From Spirosoma oryzae (GTDB lineage: Bacteria; Bacteroidota; Bacteroidia; Cytophagales; Spirosomataceae), in the NCBI RefSeq assembly GCF_003002825.1, contig NZ_PVTE01000025.1:25102-89101 (forward strand): a stretch of DNA of 64,000 nucleotides, written 5' to 3'. Under the pieces are notes generated by a model, which worked only from the letters and a program-made list of their open reading frames with translations, was not told the origin of the DNA and made no database searches. The translations under genes and the position numbers were made by a program. Position 1 is the first letter of the stretch; each line of letters opens with the position of its first letter. This document shows positions 39,885 to 47,632 of this stretch, piece after piece.

Positions 39885-40854
39885 CCCCGCCTACCAGTCC
39901 ATCGCCGAATACATGCGGCTCTTTTCCAGTAACCTCTGGGACTTCTTTCTTTTTTTCTGGTACGGCTGCATTTGCGGCGGAGTGCTTATCTACTGGATGC
40001 AAACGTACCGCATCAGCAAGGGGCACAATATTTCGGGCATGACAGCAACCACGCTGACCTGGATGTACCTGCCGGTGATCTTTACCGCCAACGGGCACTG
40101 GCTGGTTACACTGTCGTTTCTGCCGATGATCGGCCTATCCGCCCTGCTGGGCTACAGTGCTATCTACCTCTACAACTGGCCGCTATACGAACAGTGGCTG
40201 GACGACAAGGAGGATGGTAAGGTAGCCGACCGACCACCGGTTGGCTACTGGACGAACTCGCGCTTGGGCCGTTACGCCCTCCAGACGCAGGCGGAGAACA
40301 CATCCTGGCTAGTGCGCCACTACAGGCCACTGTTAGGTGCCGTAGCTTTCGTAGCCACACTATTCTTCGGCTTCTACCGGAGCGTGGAAAACTTTACGGC
40401 GGGGGTGGCTTCGGCGAGCCAGCAGACCAAGCAAGAAGTGAAGGCAGTGGTAAAAACCGAATTAGGGCAGGCTAAACAGGACATCAAAAAAGACATAGCT
40501 ACTTCGACGGCATCGGTTACGGCTATCCAGACCGGCATCGCCGAAGACGTAGCTATCGCCCAGCAGCAGGTCGACACACTGAAAGGGCGGGTGGCTGGTA
40601 CCGAAAAGAAAAGCGACGAAGCTACTCGCAGGTCAAAGCGGGCGGACGCCAAAGCCGACCGGGCCATGCAGTCGCCCTCGCTCTATGTCTACCCCATGCA
40701 CCCACGAGTGCCGAACGGAAATGCGAATGAACGGCTGGACGTACCACCAAAACTACGGGGCCGAAAGACAGGCATGGTACTGGATGCCGATTCACTGGAA
40801 CGGATACAGATGGCCCGCTACAACGTAGACGACTACAGCGATGCGAACCAGTAA
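39871..40854 (+). CDS. Membrane protein with C-terminal coiled coil, 327 aa
   Basis: The ATG at 39871 is preferred to a start at 39784 because it leaves only a 14-nt overlap with the holin-like gene. Hydrophobic segments lie at about residues 19-43, 58-86 and 90-111 and again near 163-185. Residues about 190-275 are a Lys/Glu/Ala-rich coiled coil (QQTKQEVKAVVKTELGQAKQ). It is encoded in the lysis region and ends overlapping the endolysin start. It could assist the holin or anchor another protein; nothing more specific can be said. Confidence 0.55.
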   Translation: MLLLNPAYQSIAEYMRLFSSNLWDFFLFFWYGCICGGVLIYWMQTYRISKGHNISGMTATTLTWMYLPVIFTANGHWLVTLSFLPMIGLSALLGYSAIYLYNWPLYEQWLDDKEDGKVADRPPVGYWTNSRLGRYALQTQAENTSWLVRHYRPLLGAVAFVATLFFGFYRSVENFTAGVASASQQTKQEVKAVVKTELGQAKQDIKKDIATSTASVTAIQTGIAEDVAIAQQQVDTLKGRVAGTEKKSDEATRRSKRADAKADRAMQSPSLYVYPMHPRVPNGNANERLDVPPKLRGRKTGMVLDADSLERIQMARYNVDDYSDANQ

Positions 40855-41548
40855 AGAGATCGCCGATCAGCTCAATAAAAAAGGCTGGGCTACCGATGGT
40901 AGTCCTGGTTACACGGTGAAAGATAGCCTGCGCCGGTTTCAGGCGTCGCGGGTATTGCCCAACGGCGAACCCCTGTCTATTGATGGCGGCTACGGAGATC
41001 AAACGGAGGCGGCCCTGTTCGGTAGTTACATCCCTACCGGGATCAGCCTGCCAGTGCTGGCCGTTAAGGTAGCCACGGCGCTGGTCGGCGTTCGTGAAGT
41101 ACCACTGGGTAGCAATAAAGGTCCGCAGGTAAGCATGATCCTGAACTGGGTAGGATTGAGCGGTGGCTACCCCTGGTGTGCCGCGAGCAGCTTCTTCTCC
41201 TACCAGCAGGCAGCCATGCAGCTTTGCATAAAAAACCCGCACCCCAAGAATGCGGGCGTGCTCAACCTTTGGGAGCTGGCTGGTTACAATGTACCGGGTA
41301 TGCGCCGTATCACCAAAGCCGAAGCCATTACCAATCCATCACTGGTAACCATCGGGGCGCAGTTCATCCTCAAACTGGGCGATACGGCGGGGCACACGGG
41401 ACTTGTGAGTGGGCGTAGCGGCCTTCGATTATCAACGGTGGAAGGCAATACGAACAATGATCTGGTGAGGGAGGGTGACGGGCAGTTCGCTATCAATCGC
41501 AGACGGATCGACGATAAGTCACTACTGGGCTTTATTCTTTACGACTAG
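40841..41548 (+). CDS. Endolysin with CHAP-like domain, 235 aa
   Basis: The C-terminal part (from about residue 75) fits a CHAP/NlpC-type cysteine amidase or peptidase: Cys113 in YPWCAASSFF, His185 in DTAGHTGLVSG and Glu201/Asn203 in VEGNTN give a plausible Cys-His-polar catalytic set. The N-terminal part (ADQLNKKGWATDGSPGYTVK, QASRVLPNGEPLSIDGGYG) resembles a peptidoglycan-binding domain. It cleaves the cell wall at lysis. Its start overlaps the preceding membrane gene by 14 nt, in a lysis-type cassette. Confidence 0.82.
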   Translation: MRTSKEIADQLNKKGWATDGSPGYTVKDSLRRFQASRVLPNGEPLSIDGGYGDQTEAALFGSYIPTGISLPVLAVKVATALVGVREVPLGSNKGPQVSMILNWVGLSGGYPWCAASSFFSYQQAAMQLCIKNPHPKNAGVLNLWELAGYNVPGMRRITKAEAITNPSLVTIGAQFILKLGDTAGHTGLVSGRSGLRLSTVEGNTNNDLVREGDGQFAINRRRIDDKSLLGFILYD

Positions 41549-41569
41549 AACAGTATTACCCGTTACGAC

Positions 41570-41653
41570 ATGGACGAACAAACCGAAGCCCTGCTTAAAA
41601 AAATTCTCGACGCTCTGGAGTCGGCTATTGTTGCTGCGCAGGCAACCCCTTAA
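41570..41653 (+). CDS. Tiny helical peptide, 27 aa
   Basis: The frame from ATG 41570 to TAA 41653 encodes an amphipathic peptide (MDEQTEALLKKILDALESAI). It lies between the endolysin and the 113-aa gene, 12 nt before the latter. No stronger support than spacing and composition exists; it may be a real short gene or a chance frame. Confidence 0.35.
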   Translation: MDEQTEALLKKILDALESAIVAAQATP

Positions 41654-41665
41654 CTCACACTCGCT

Positions 41666-42007
41666 ATGCTCTACAACAACGCCCTACTGGTCAAGATACT
41701 GGATGCGGTCGGTCGGCTAACGGCGGCAATCCTTTCGCGTCCGTCCGGCAATACCTCACGCGTCAAGAACTTCTACGATCAGAGTAACATTAGTTCCGGC
41801 CAGTCGTATCAACACAATTTTCAGACTGACTTTGGACAGCTACCGAACAGCTACCGGCTGCGGGTGACGGCTTGGGACACGGACGGCTACCAGATAGCAG
41901 GCATCAGGGCGACGCCAACTGACGGCAACAATGCCAAGGTGTACTTCGATGATGGGTCTAGTCCATTCACGGGCGACATCCAGTTCTACATAACCACCAA
42001 TCCGTAA
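41666..42007 (+). CDS. Tail-fibre-associated small protein, 113 aa
   Basis: Not recognised as a family. The N-terminal helix (MLYNNALLVKILDAVGRLTA) is followed by a beta-rich domain with YRLRVTAWDTDGYQIAGIRA and DIQFYITTNP at the end, which resembles small phage receptor-binding or fibre-tip domains. Function inferred from position in the fibre operon; the next gene follows 1 nt after its stop. Confidence 0.5.
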   Translation: MLYNNALLVKILDAVGRLTAAILSRPSGNTSRVKNFYDQSNISSGQSYQHNFQTDFGQLPNSYRLRVTAWDTDGYQIAGIRATPTDGNNAKVYFDDGSSPFTGDIQFYITTNP

Positions 42008-42008
42008 A

Positions 42009-42431
42009 ATGAAGCCGATCCTTATCCTTACGCTACAGATAGTGCTCTCGTTTGCCGCTACGGCGCAGACCAAGCCGGTGACGACGACAGCGTTTCGCTC
42101 CTATAGCATAGCAACGGGCACCCGCCTGAACGCGATGTCCGACTCATTAACAAAACAGAGATTCGACATCAACGCGAATAAGACGGCGCTGGCGGCAACT
42201 GTGTCGGGTACGGCGGTTCAGTCAGCAGACGGCATCACGACGAGCTTTTCGATTGCCCACGGATTGCCGACGACGCCTGTTTTTGCCCAAGTGCAGGCCG
42301 AATCGGACGACGCCGACAATACCAATATCCTGAAAGTCACCAAGTCGTCAACGACCCTGACGGTATTCTATAAGGTCGCCCCGCCACCGGGCAACAACAA
42401 TTTGCGCTGGAACTGGATCGCCCGGCTATAA
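42009..42431 (+). CDS. Signal-peptide-bearing fibre-like protein, 140 aa
   Basis: The N-terminus is a classic signal peptide (MKPILILTLQIVLSFAATAQ, cleavage after AQ or ATA-Q). It continues with KPVTTTAFRSYSIATGTRLN, nearly the same as residues of the 770-aa protein at 44764. The C-terminal part (SIAHGLPTTPVFAQVQAESD) is of the I-HGL-P type often seen at fibre tips, also present at 47092. A protein destined for export is unusual for a tail component, see findings. Confidence 0.65.
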   Translation: MKPILILTLQIVLSFAATAQTKPVTTTAFRSYSIATGTRLNAMSDSLTKQRFDINANKTALAATVSGTAVQSADGITTSFSIAHGLPTTPVFAQVQAESDDADNTNILKVTKSSTTLTVFYKVAPPPGNNNLRWNWIARL

Positions 42432-42452
42432 TCCCCACCACAACACACGACT

Positions 42453-44645
42453 ATGGCAACAATAATCAAGACATTAGCCGAACTGAAAACCCGGCGTGGC
42501 ACGGCAAACGCGACAATAGACCTAATCGGGCGAAACAATGCAACGGACGGTCTTGCGGGTGGCTGGTACTGGGACGATACGGCGACGGATGCCCCTGACG
42601 ACAATCAGATCGTTCAAGTGACGGGCGTCGCCACGGGTCGCTGGAAACGGCTCAACGGTCTTGCGCCCGCCGGACTCACACCGCGCGGAGCTTGGGTAGC
42701 CAATACTGCCTACGCAGCCAACGACATCGTCACCAACGGGGGCAACACCTACCGGCGACTATCGGCGGGCACATCGGGGGCTAGTTTCGACCCGGCGATG
42801 TGGGAAGTGCTGGCCGCCAAGGGGGATACGGGTGAAATTACGAAAGCTGCTCTTGACTCAGCTATATCGGGGGTGTTTTCTCCACCTACGGTTGACGGCT
42901 ATCTCTACCGAGCGAAGAACAACAACCTGAACCTAGTACAACCCTGCTTCGCTTTCGACCTGTCGGCAATCGCCTGGTCATCAGGGGCCAGTTTCACGTT
43001 TTCCTGCAAAATTGTTTCCAAGTCGGGCAACATCGTTTCGACTCCTCAGATTCGCACGTTCTGGAATAGTGTTACTACAATCAACGATATTACTGGGCCG
43101 TCACTTAACATATCGAAGTCCACGACATTACCAGCTAATCAAACCATTAGCTATACGGTAATCGGCACTACCAATTTCGCGAAAACAAGCTACGTACATG
43201 TGTTTCTGGACGTAATGTTGAGCGATGGGACGCTGGCTAGTGAGCTGCTGATCTACGACGCAGCATTCACGATTGCCGGTGGTACGGGCGTAAAACTGCC
43301 GGGATCGGACATCTACCGAGCGAACGGTACGGACACGATTACGGCTGTTACGGCCCTGACCGAAGCGGCAGCTACGAAAACGTACGTGGACCAGAAAAAG
43401 GTAGAGGCACTGGCCTATACCGATGCAGTGGTTGGACCCTTGAAGTCTACTCCGGTTGTCGCGAATCGGTATATAGGGGTGGCGAACACGGTCAATCCTA
43501 CCTTAATGCAGCCGATTGTTGTGTTCGACACGAACGGCATTGACTGGGCTGTTAATGACACGGTAGCTTTCACCTGTAAGCTAATCTCCCGCAGTGGCAA
43601 CATCACTAATATTGCCACAACCCGCGTGTTCATCAACGATGTGTCCGCACTTGACAGCACGAGTGGAAGCTCTGGCAACATGGGATCGGCTTCGGCCAGT
43701 CCGGTGACGGGTACAGCATTAGTCTACACGGCAACCAGGGCAGCAGCGGTGAAGGCTCGTTATATCCACGTCTATATCGACGTGACACTAACCGCTCCGA
43801 CGACTCCAACTACGTTCGACATCTACGATGCAACCCTGACGGTGAAGGGTGTTCCAACCGTGCGGGTAACCGGGTCGGCCCTCTACATGGCTAACGCAAA
43901 CGATACTGTTACTTCGTTTTCTTACTTCGATGATCAGTTAGCCAACGTTGGCTACGTCAATACACAGCGAGATGCCGCAAAAGCCTATGCTGATAGCCTG
44001 ACCACTAACAAGCTGAAAGGAAAAAAATGGAACGCGTTGGGTGATAGTATAACCTACGGGCATGGCGTCGGTGTGAACGGGACCTACCGGGCAATACTGG
44101 CAACCCGGTGGGGTATGACGGCTCGAAATTACGGCATTTCGGGTACTTGTCTGGCGGGCACCAGTAACAGTTTCGGTGCGAGCATGGCGACTCGATACGG
44201 CGATATGGACGCAGATGCGGACTACATTACAGTGTTTGGCGGCACAAACGATTGGTCGGCAGCGATTGCGATTGGCACCAACGCAGACACGGTAGTCGAC
44301 ACGTTTAAGGGGGCGTTAAACGTGCTGTGCAAGGGGCTGATTGAGAAATATCCCACCAAGAAAATCGGGTTCATTACGCCCCTGAATCACCGCACGGCTA
44401 CCAATTCAGGGGGGCTATCCGTGCTGAACTACGTAGACGCAACGATCGAAATATGCGCGCTGTGGGCAATCCCTGTGCTGGACTTGTATCGTCGTGGTGG
44501 TATTCTGCCAATCAATGCCACTCAACGGGGGTCCGTAATGTATGACAGCAATAACGACGGAATAGGCGACGATGTGCAGCACCCCGGCGCTGTTGGTCAC
44601 GCGATATTGGCAGATCGAATCGAAGCCTTTCTACTAACCCTATAG
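42453..44645 (+). CDS. Tail protein with C-terminal SGNH/GDSL hydrolase, 730 aa
   Basis: The C-terminal domain has the SGNH blocks: GDSITYG at 530-536 with Ser532 as nucleophile, GGTNDW with Asn599, and DDVQHPGAVGH with Asp707 and His710 as the DxxH pair. Such domains remove acetyl groups from cell-surface sugars. Residues about 78-122 (GAWVANTAYAANDIVTNGGN) resemble a carbohydrate-binding module of the chitin-binding (CBM5/12) type. A duplicated beta module follows (YLYRAKNNNLNLVQPCFAFD and a similar copy near 345). No signal peptide. It is probably a receptor-binding deacetylase. Confidence 0.8.
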   Translation: MATIIKTLAELKTRRGTANATIDLIGRNNATDGLAGGWYWDDTATDAPDDNQIVQVTGVATGRWKRLNGLAPAGLTPRGAWVANTAYAANDIVTNGGNTYRRLSAGTSGASFDPAMWEVLAAKGDTGEITKAALDSAISGVFSPPTVDGYLYRAKNNNLNLVQPCFAFDLSAIAWSSGASFTFSCKIVSKSGNIVSTPQIRTFWNSVTTINDITGPSLNISKSTTLPANQTISYTVIGTTNFAKTSYVHVFLDVMLSDGTLASELLIYDAAFTIAGGTGVKLPGSDIYRANGTDTITAVTALTEAAATKTYVDQKKVEALAYTDAVVGPLKSTPVVANRYIGVANTVNPTLMQPIVVFDTNGIDWAVNDTVAFTCKLISRSGNITNIATTRVFINDVSALDSTSGSSGNMGSASASPVTGTALVYTATRAAAVKARYIHVYIDVTLTAPTTPTTFDIYDATLTVKGVPTVRVTGSALYMANANDTVTSFSYFDDQLANVGYVNTQRDAAKAYADSLTTNKLKGKKWNALGDSITYGHGVGVNGTYRAILATRWGMTARNYGISGTCLAGTSNSFGASMATRYGDMDADADYITVFGGTNDWSAAIAIGTNADTVVDTFKGALNVLCKGLIEKYPTKKIGFITPLNHRTATNSGGLSVLNYVDATIEICALWAIPVLDLYRRGGILPINATQRGSVMYDSNNDGIGDDVQHPGAVGHAILADRIEAFLLTL

Positions 44646-44656
44646 CCACCCCTGCC

Positions 44657-44746
44657 ATGCTCACCATCTTATCCGCACTCCGTTCTGTAACCATGTACAC
44701 CCGTCCACTCCTCCCGTTCGTCCTGCTTGCCTGCACGAAATGGTAA
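44657..44746 (+). CDS. Tiny lipoprotein-like peptide, 29 aa
   Basis: The frame from ATG 44657 (an internal ATG at 44693 is an alternative) ends MYTRPLLPFVLLACTKW. The LLAC motif is a lipobox, so a mature peptide of only four residues would remain after processing. It sits between the SGNH protein and the 770-aa protein. It may be a truncated relic of a lipoprotein gene, a real tiny lipopeptide or a chance frame. Confidence 0.35.
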   Translation: MLTILSALRSVTMYTRPLLPFVLLACTKW

Positions 44747-44763
44747 CAATCAAATAAACAGTT

Positions 44764-47076
44764 GTGAACCTACGATCCACCTTTCTTTTCGGCTTTCTGG
44801 TTGTCTCACTATCGGCTGTCGCCCAAACCAGACCGGTTACAATCAGCACGTTTCGGTCCTACACAATGGCAACGGACACCAAGATCGTATCACTATCGAA
44901 TACGGCAGCACTGGCACTGTCGGCAGCTAACTCGGCGACGCTTACGGCGGCCAACGCATTGACTGCCGCGCAGGCCCGGCTATTGACTACTGACTTTGCT
45001 TCATGGACAACAGCACAGGCAACGACCGATCAGAATCAGAATACGGACATAGCCAACCGGTTGCTGACAACGACCTACAATAATAATCGGACAACCGACC
45101 AGCAGGCAACGACGAATGCCCAGTCGACAGCTACAAATGCACTCACGCTGGGACAGACCAATACCAGTTCGATTGCTAGTGTGTCGAATACTGCGGCCAA
45201 CACGGGGTCAGTAGTAACGTCTGGCCGGTTAGCGAACACGAGTGGAACTAACACGGGGGATCAGCAGATCGTACTCAACGGTACGCAGCTTTATATCACC
45301 GGACCAACGGGCACGACGGTTACGCTGCCCAGCTCATCGAGCAGCGGTGCCAGTAATTTTGCGCTATCGTCGGCTTCACCCTGGATACCGGTAACGACCG
45401 GGGCTAGTTCGGCAACGATTGGCGATCTGCTGACCAGCGGCCTTGGCCTGCCGATCTTCAACCGAACACAGGCCACTCTGCAAACCTACATCAACGGGCT
45501 AGCAAACGTCACCACAAGCATTCCCCGGCTGTACCTGTACGGTAGTTACGACTTCTCTGCGCAGGCCAATACGCCCCTGACGATAAGCAAGAACATGGAA
45601 CTGATCGGCGCAAACGGAGCGACATTCGACGGCGGCACGACGAACGGATTTCTTATGCTGTTCAACAACATCAACACCCGGCTGCTGGTCGAGAACATTA
45701 CCTTTCGTTCCCGCGCCACGACGAGTCCATACGCGCTGGTGTACGCCAATGAGCAGGGTGACTCGCGCAACGTCACCTTTCGCAACTGCCGCTTCTCGGC
45801 ACCGATGGGCAACTACAATGCCTTCGGGGCGAATACCTGGAACGGCTCGTCGGGCTGCTTCTATGACAACTGGCTGCTGGACAACTGCGTCGTCGACTCC
45901 GTTGGTCGGATGGGCTACGAATTTCTGGCGCACAAGAACGACGGGGTTATCCGCATTCGCAACCTGACTATGAATAACTGCCAGGCAAACAACGTCGGAC
46001 TCTACAACCCCGCCAACGTAAGCAAGGCCAGCGCGACCATTAACGGCATGGGTGTCTCGCTGTCGGGTGATCTGGATGGCGTGCAACTCAAAGCGTTCAA
46101 GTCGCTCAATTGCCTGATCGGTATTGAGTCAGTATCGGCAAAAAACGTGTCGATCACCGATCCGTTCATTACCGGCACCCGGTCGATGACATACCTGGAT
46201 GGCGGTGTGACGACGATCATCGGCGCGACAGGATTCTCGTTGACCGATGGCGGGAGTACGGACGGAGGATTGCCGGGTCGGTCGACAAGCAACGTGACCA
46301 TCACGGGTGGTGAGGTGAACGTGGTCGGCAAAGGACTGGGTACTTACTACGCCGACCGGGTGACCATCACGGGCACCAAGTTTCTGGCCGGAGCCTACAT
46401 GGAAGTGCAGCACGCCACGCGGCTAAACTTCAACAGCTTCGACTACGAGATGACGGGCCGAAACTTTATCGCTTCGTTCGAGGATGTCAAGAACAGTCAG
46501 ATCAGAAACGTTCGGTTCAGTCGGGAAAACAACACGGTCACGCCCATCTACCAGCCGATCAATCTGGATGGCAATACCGCAGGTAACGTATTCTCCAATA
46601 TCAGCATTATTACCAACACAGCCTACAACGGCGGCAACCCCGACAACTATTACAACGATCAGCAGCCGTTTCGGCTCCGCTACATCAACGAGGCCGGAAC
46701 CAATAACTCGATTCGCGATATATTTCTGAACGGCATTAAGCAACCCGATTACGTCATCGAGAATATTCCGACGCTGGCTATTACAGCAGCGGGATCGTAC
46801 ACGGCGCTGACGCACATCGCCCGCATCAACATCAATCCCACGTCGGCAATAGCCTCGCTCACGTTGGTACTGCCGACGACTTCGCTCGACCGAAAAGACG
46901 TGGAGGTAAACTTCGGTGGCTCAATCAACTCGGGTACGGTAGTGACTACGCTGACTATCAACGGACCTGGCGGCACGACGCCCGTACAGAGCAACACGCC
47001 CGGCGCAGCATCTGCCGGGCAGGTATTCACCTACCGATGGGATTCGACGATAAGCCGTTATCGACGCATCAACTAA
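44764..47076 (+). CDS. Beta-helix protein with signal peptide, 770 aa
   Basis: A GTG start opens a signal peptide (MNLRSTFLFGFLVVSLSAVA, cleavage near AQ-T) followed by RPVTISTFRSYTMATDTKIV, the module shared with the 140-aa protein at 42009. Residues about 45-145 are Ala/Thr/Asn-rich, low in complexity, probably a trimeric stalk. From about residue 230 the repeated strand pattern (NMELIGANGATFDGGTTNGF, RNVTFRNCRFSAPM) indicates a right-handed beta-helix of the pectate-lyase type. Likely a depolymerase or receptor-binding protein. The C-terminus is a beta domain. Confidence 0.7.
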   Translation: MNLRSTFLFGFLVVSLSAVAQTRPVTISTFRSYTMATDTKIVSLSNTAALALSAANSATLTAANALTAAQARLLTTDFASWTTAQATTDQNQNTDIANRLLTTTYNNNRTTDQQATTNAQSTATNALTLGQTNTSSIASVSNTAANTGSVVTSGRLANTSGTNTGDQQIVLNGTQLYITGPTGTTVTLPSSSSSGASNFALSSASPWIPVTTGASSATIGDLLTSGLGLPIFNRTQATLQTYINGLANVTTSIPRLYLYGSYDFSAQANTPLTISKNMELIGANGATFDGGTTNGFLMLFNNINTRLLVENITFRSRATTSPYALVYANEQGDSRNVTFRNCRFSAPMGNYNAFGANTWNGSSGCFYDNWLLDNCVVDSVGRMGYEFLAHKNDGVIRIRNLTMNNCQANNVGLYNPANVSKASATINGMGVSLSGDLDGVQLKAFKSLNCLIGIESVSAKNVSITDPFITGTRSMTYLDGGVTTIIGATGFSLTDGGSTDGGLPGRSTSNVTITGGEVNVVGKGLGTYYADRVTITGTKFLAGAYMEVQHATRLNFNSFDYEMTGRNFIASFEDVKNSQIRNVRFSRENNTVTPIYQPINLDGNTAGNVFSNISIITNTAYNGGNPDNYYNDQQPFRLRYINEAGTNNSIRDIFLNGIKQPDYVIENIPTLAITAAGSYTALTHIARININPTSAIASLTLVLPTTSLDRKDVEVNFGGSINSGTVVTTLTINGPGGTTPVQSNTPGAASAGQVFTYRWDSTISRYRRIN

Positions 47077-47091
47077 TCAATTAACTTGTCC

Positions 47092-47574
47092 ATGAAACGT
47101 TTCATTGCCTGTCTTTTTCTGTTCGCCAACGTGGCGATGGGCCAGAGCTGGGGGCCAATGCTGGACCAGCAAAACACAATGCTCAGTCAGCAGAACAACA
47201 TGCTGACTAACCTGACTACCGATGGCTACATCACCCTGCCCGGCAACCTGACCACGCTGCTCGGCACCGGAACCCGTCAGCAGGTTCGTAACACATCCAT
47301 CGGTAACGCCCACGAGATATGGGCAGGCACGCCCGATGGCAACCAGTTACTGACCATGCGGGGTGGTGAGTTTAGTATCACCGTTGCTGCTGCCGGGCAG
47401 GTGATCGCTATTCCTCACGGGCTGGGCTACGAGCCGAAGTTCTACATGGTCAACGTACTCAGTCCGTCCGGCTACGCCTACACGGCAACCAAGACGGCGA
47501 CCTACCTGATCTTAACTATACCGAGTCAGCTTACACTGGGTACTACCTTTAAAGGACTCTGGCTGGCCCGGTAG
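47092..47574 (+). CDS. Signal-peptide-bearing fibre-tip-like protein, 160 aa
   Basis: The ATG at 47092 is 7 nt after TAATCAATTAA, whose TAA is the stop of the 770-aa gene; a TTG start two codons earlier is less likely. Residues 1-18 (MKRFIACLFLFANVAMGQ) form a signal peptide. A short coiled-coil (LDQQNTMLSQQNNMLTNLTT) and a beta domain with AIPHGLGYEPKFYMVNVLSP follow; the I-HGL-P-F motif also occurs in the 140-aa protein at 42009. A trimeric fibre-tip protein is inferred. Confidence 0.65.
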   Translation: MKRFIACLFLFANVAMGQSWGPMLDQQNTMLSQQNNMLTNLTTDGYITLPGNLTTLLGTGTRQQVRNTSIGNAHEIWAGTPDGNQLLTMRGGEFSITVAAAGQVIAIPHGLGYEPKFYMVNVLSPSGYAYTATKTATYLILTIPSQLTLGTTFKGLWLAR

Positions 47575-47632
47575 TTATCATCTGAGCAGTACTGCTTATC
47601 TTGCTGTCTAATCAAAAATAATAACCAAAACA

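Noticed and set aside
41570..41653. 27-aa frame as a firm gene
   Set aside because: Kept only at low confidence as a feature because it lacks a leader motif and coupling to either neighbour.
45499..46086. Leftward frame of 195 aa opposite the beta-helix gene
   Set aside because: Antisense to the strong beta-helix pattern, without leader or promoter.
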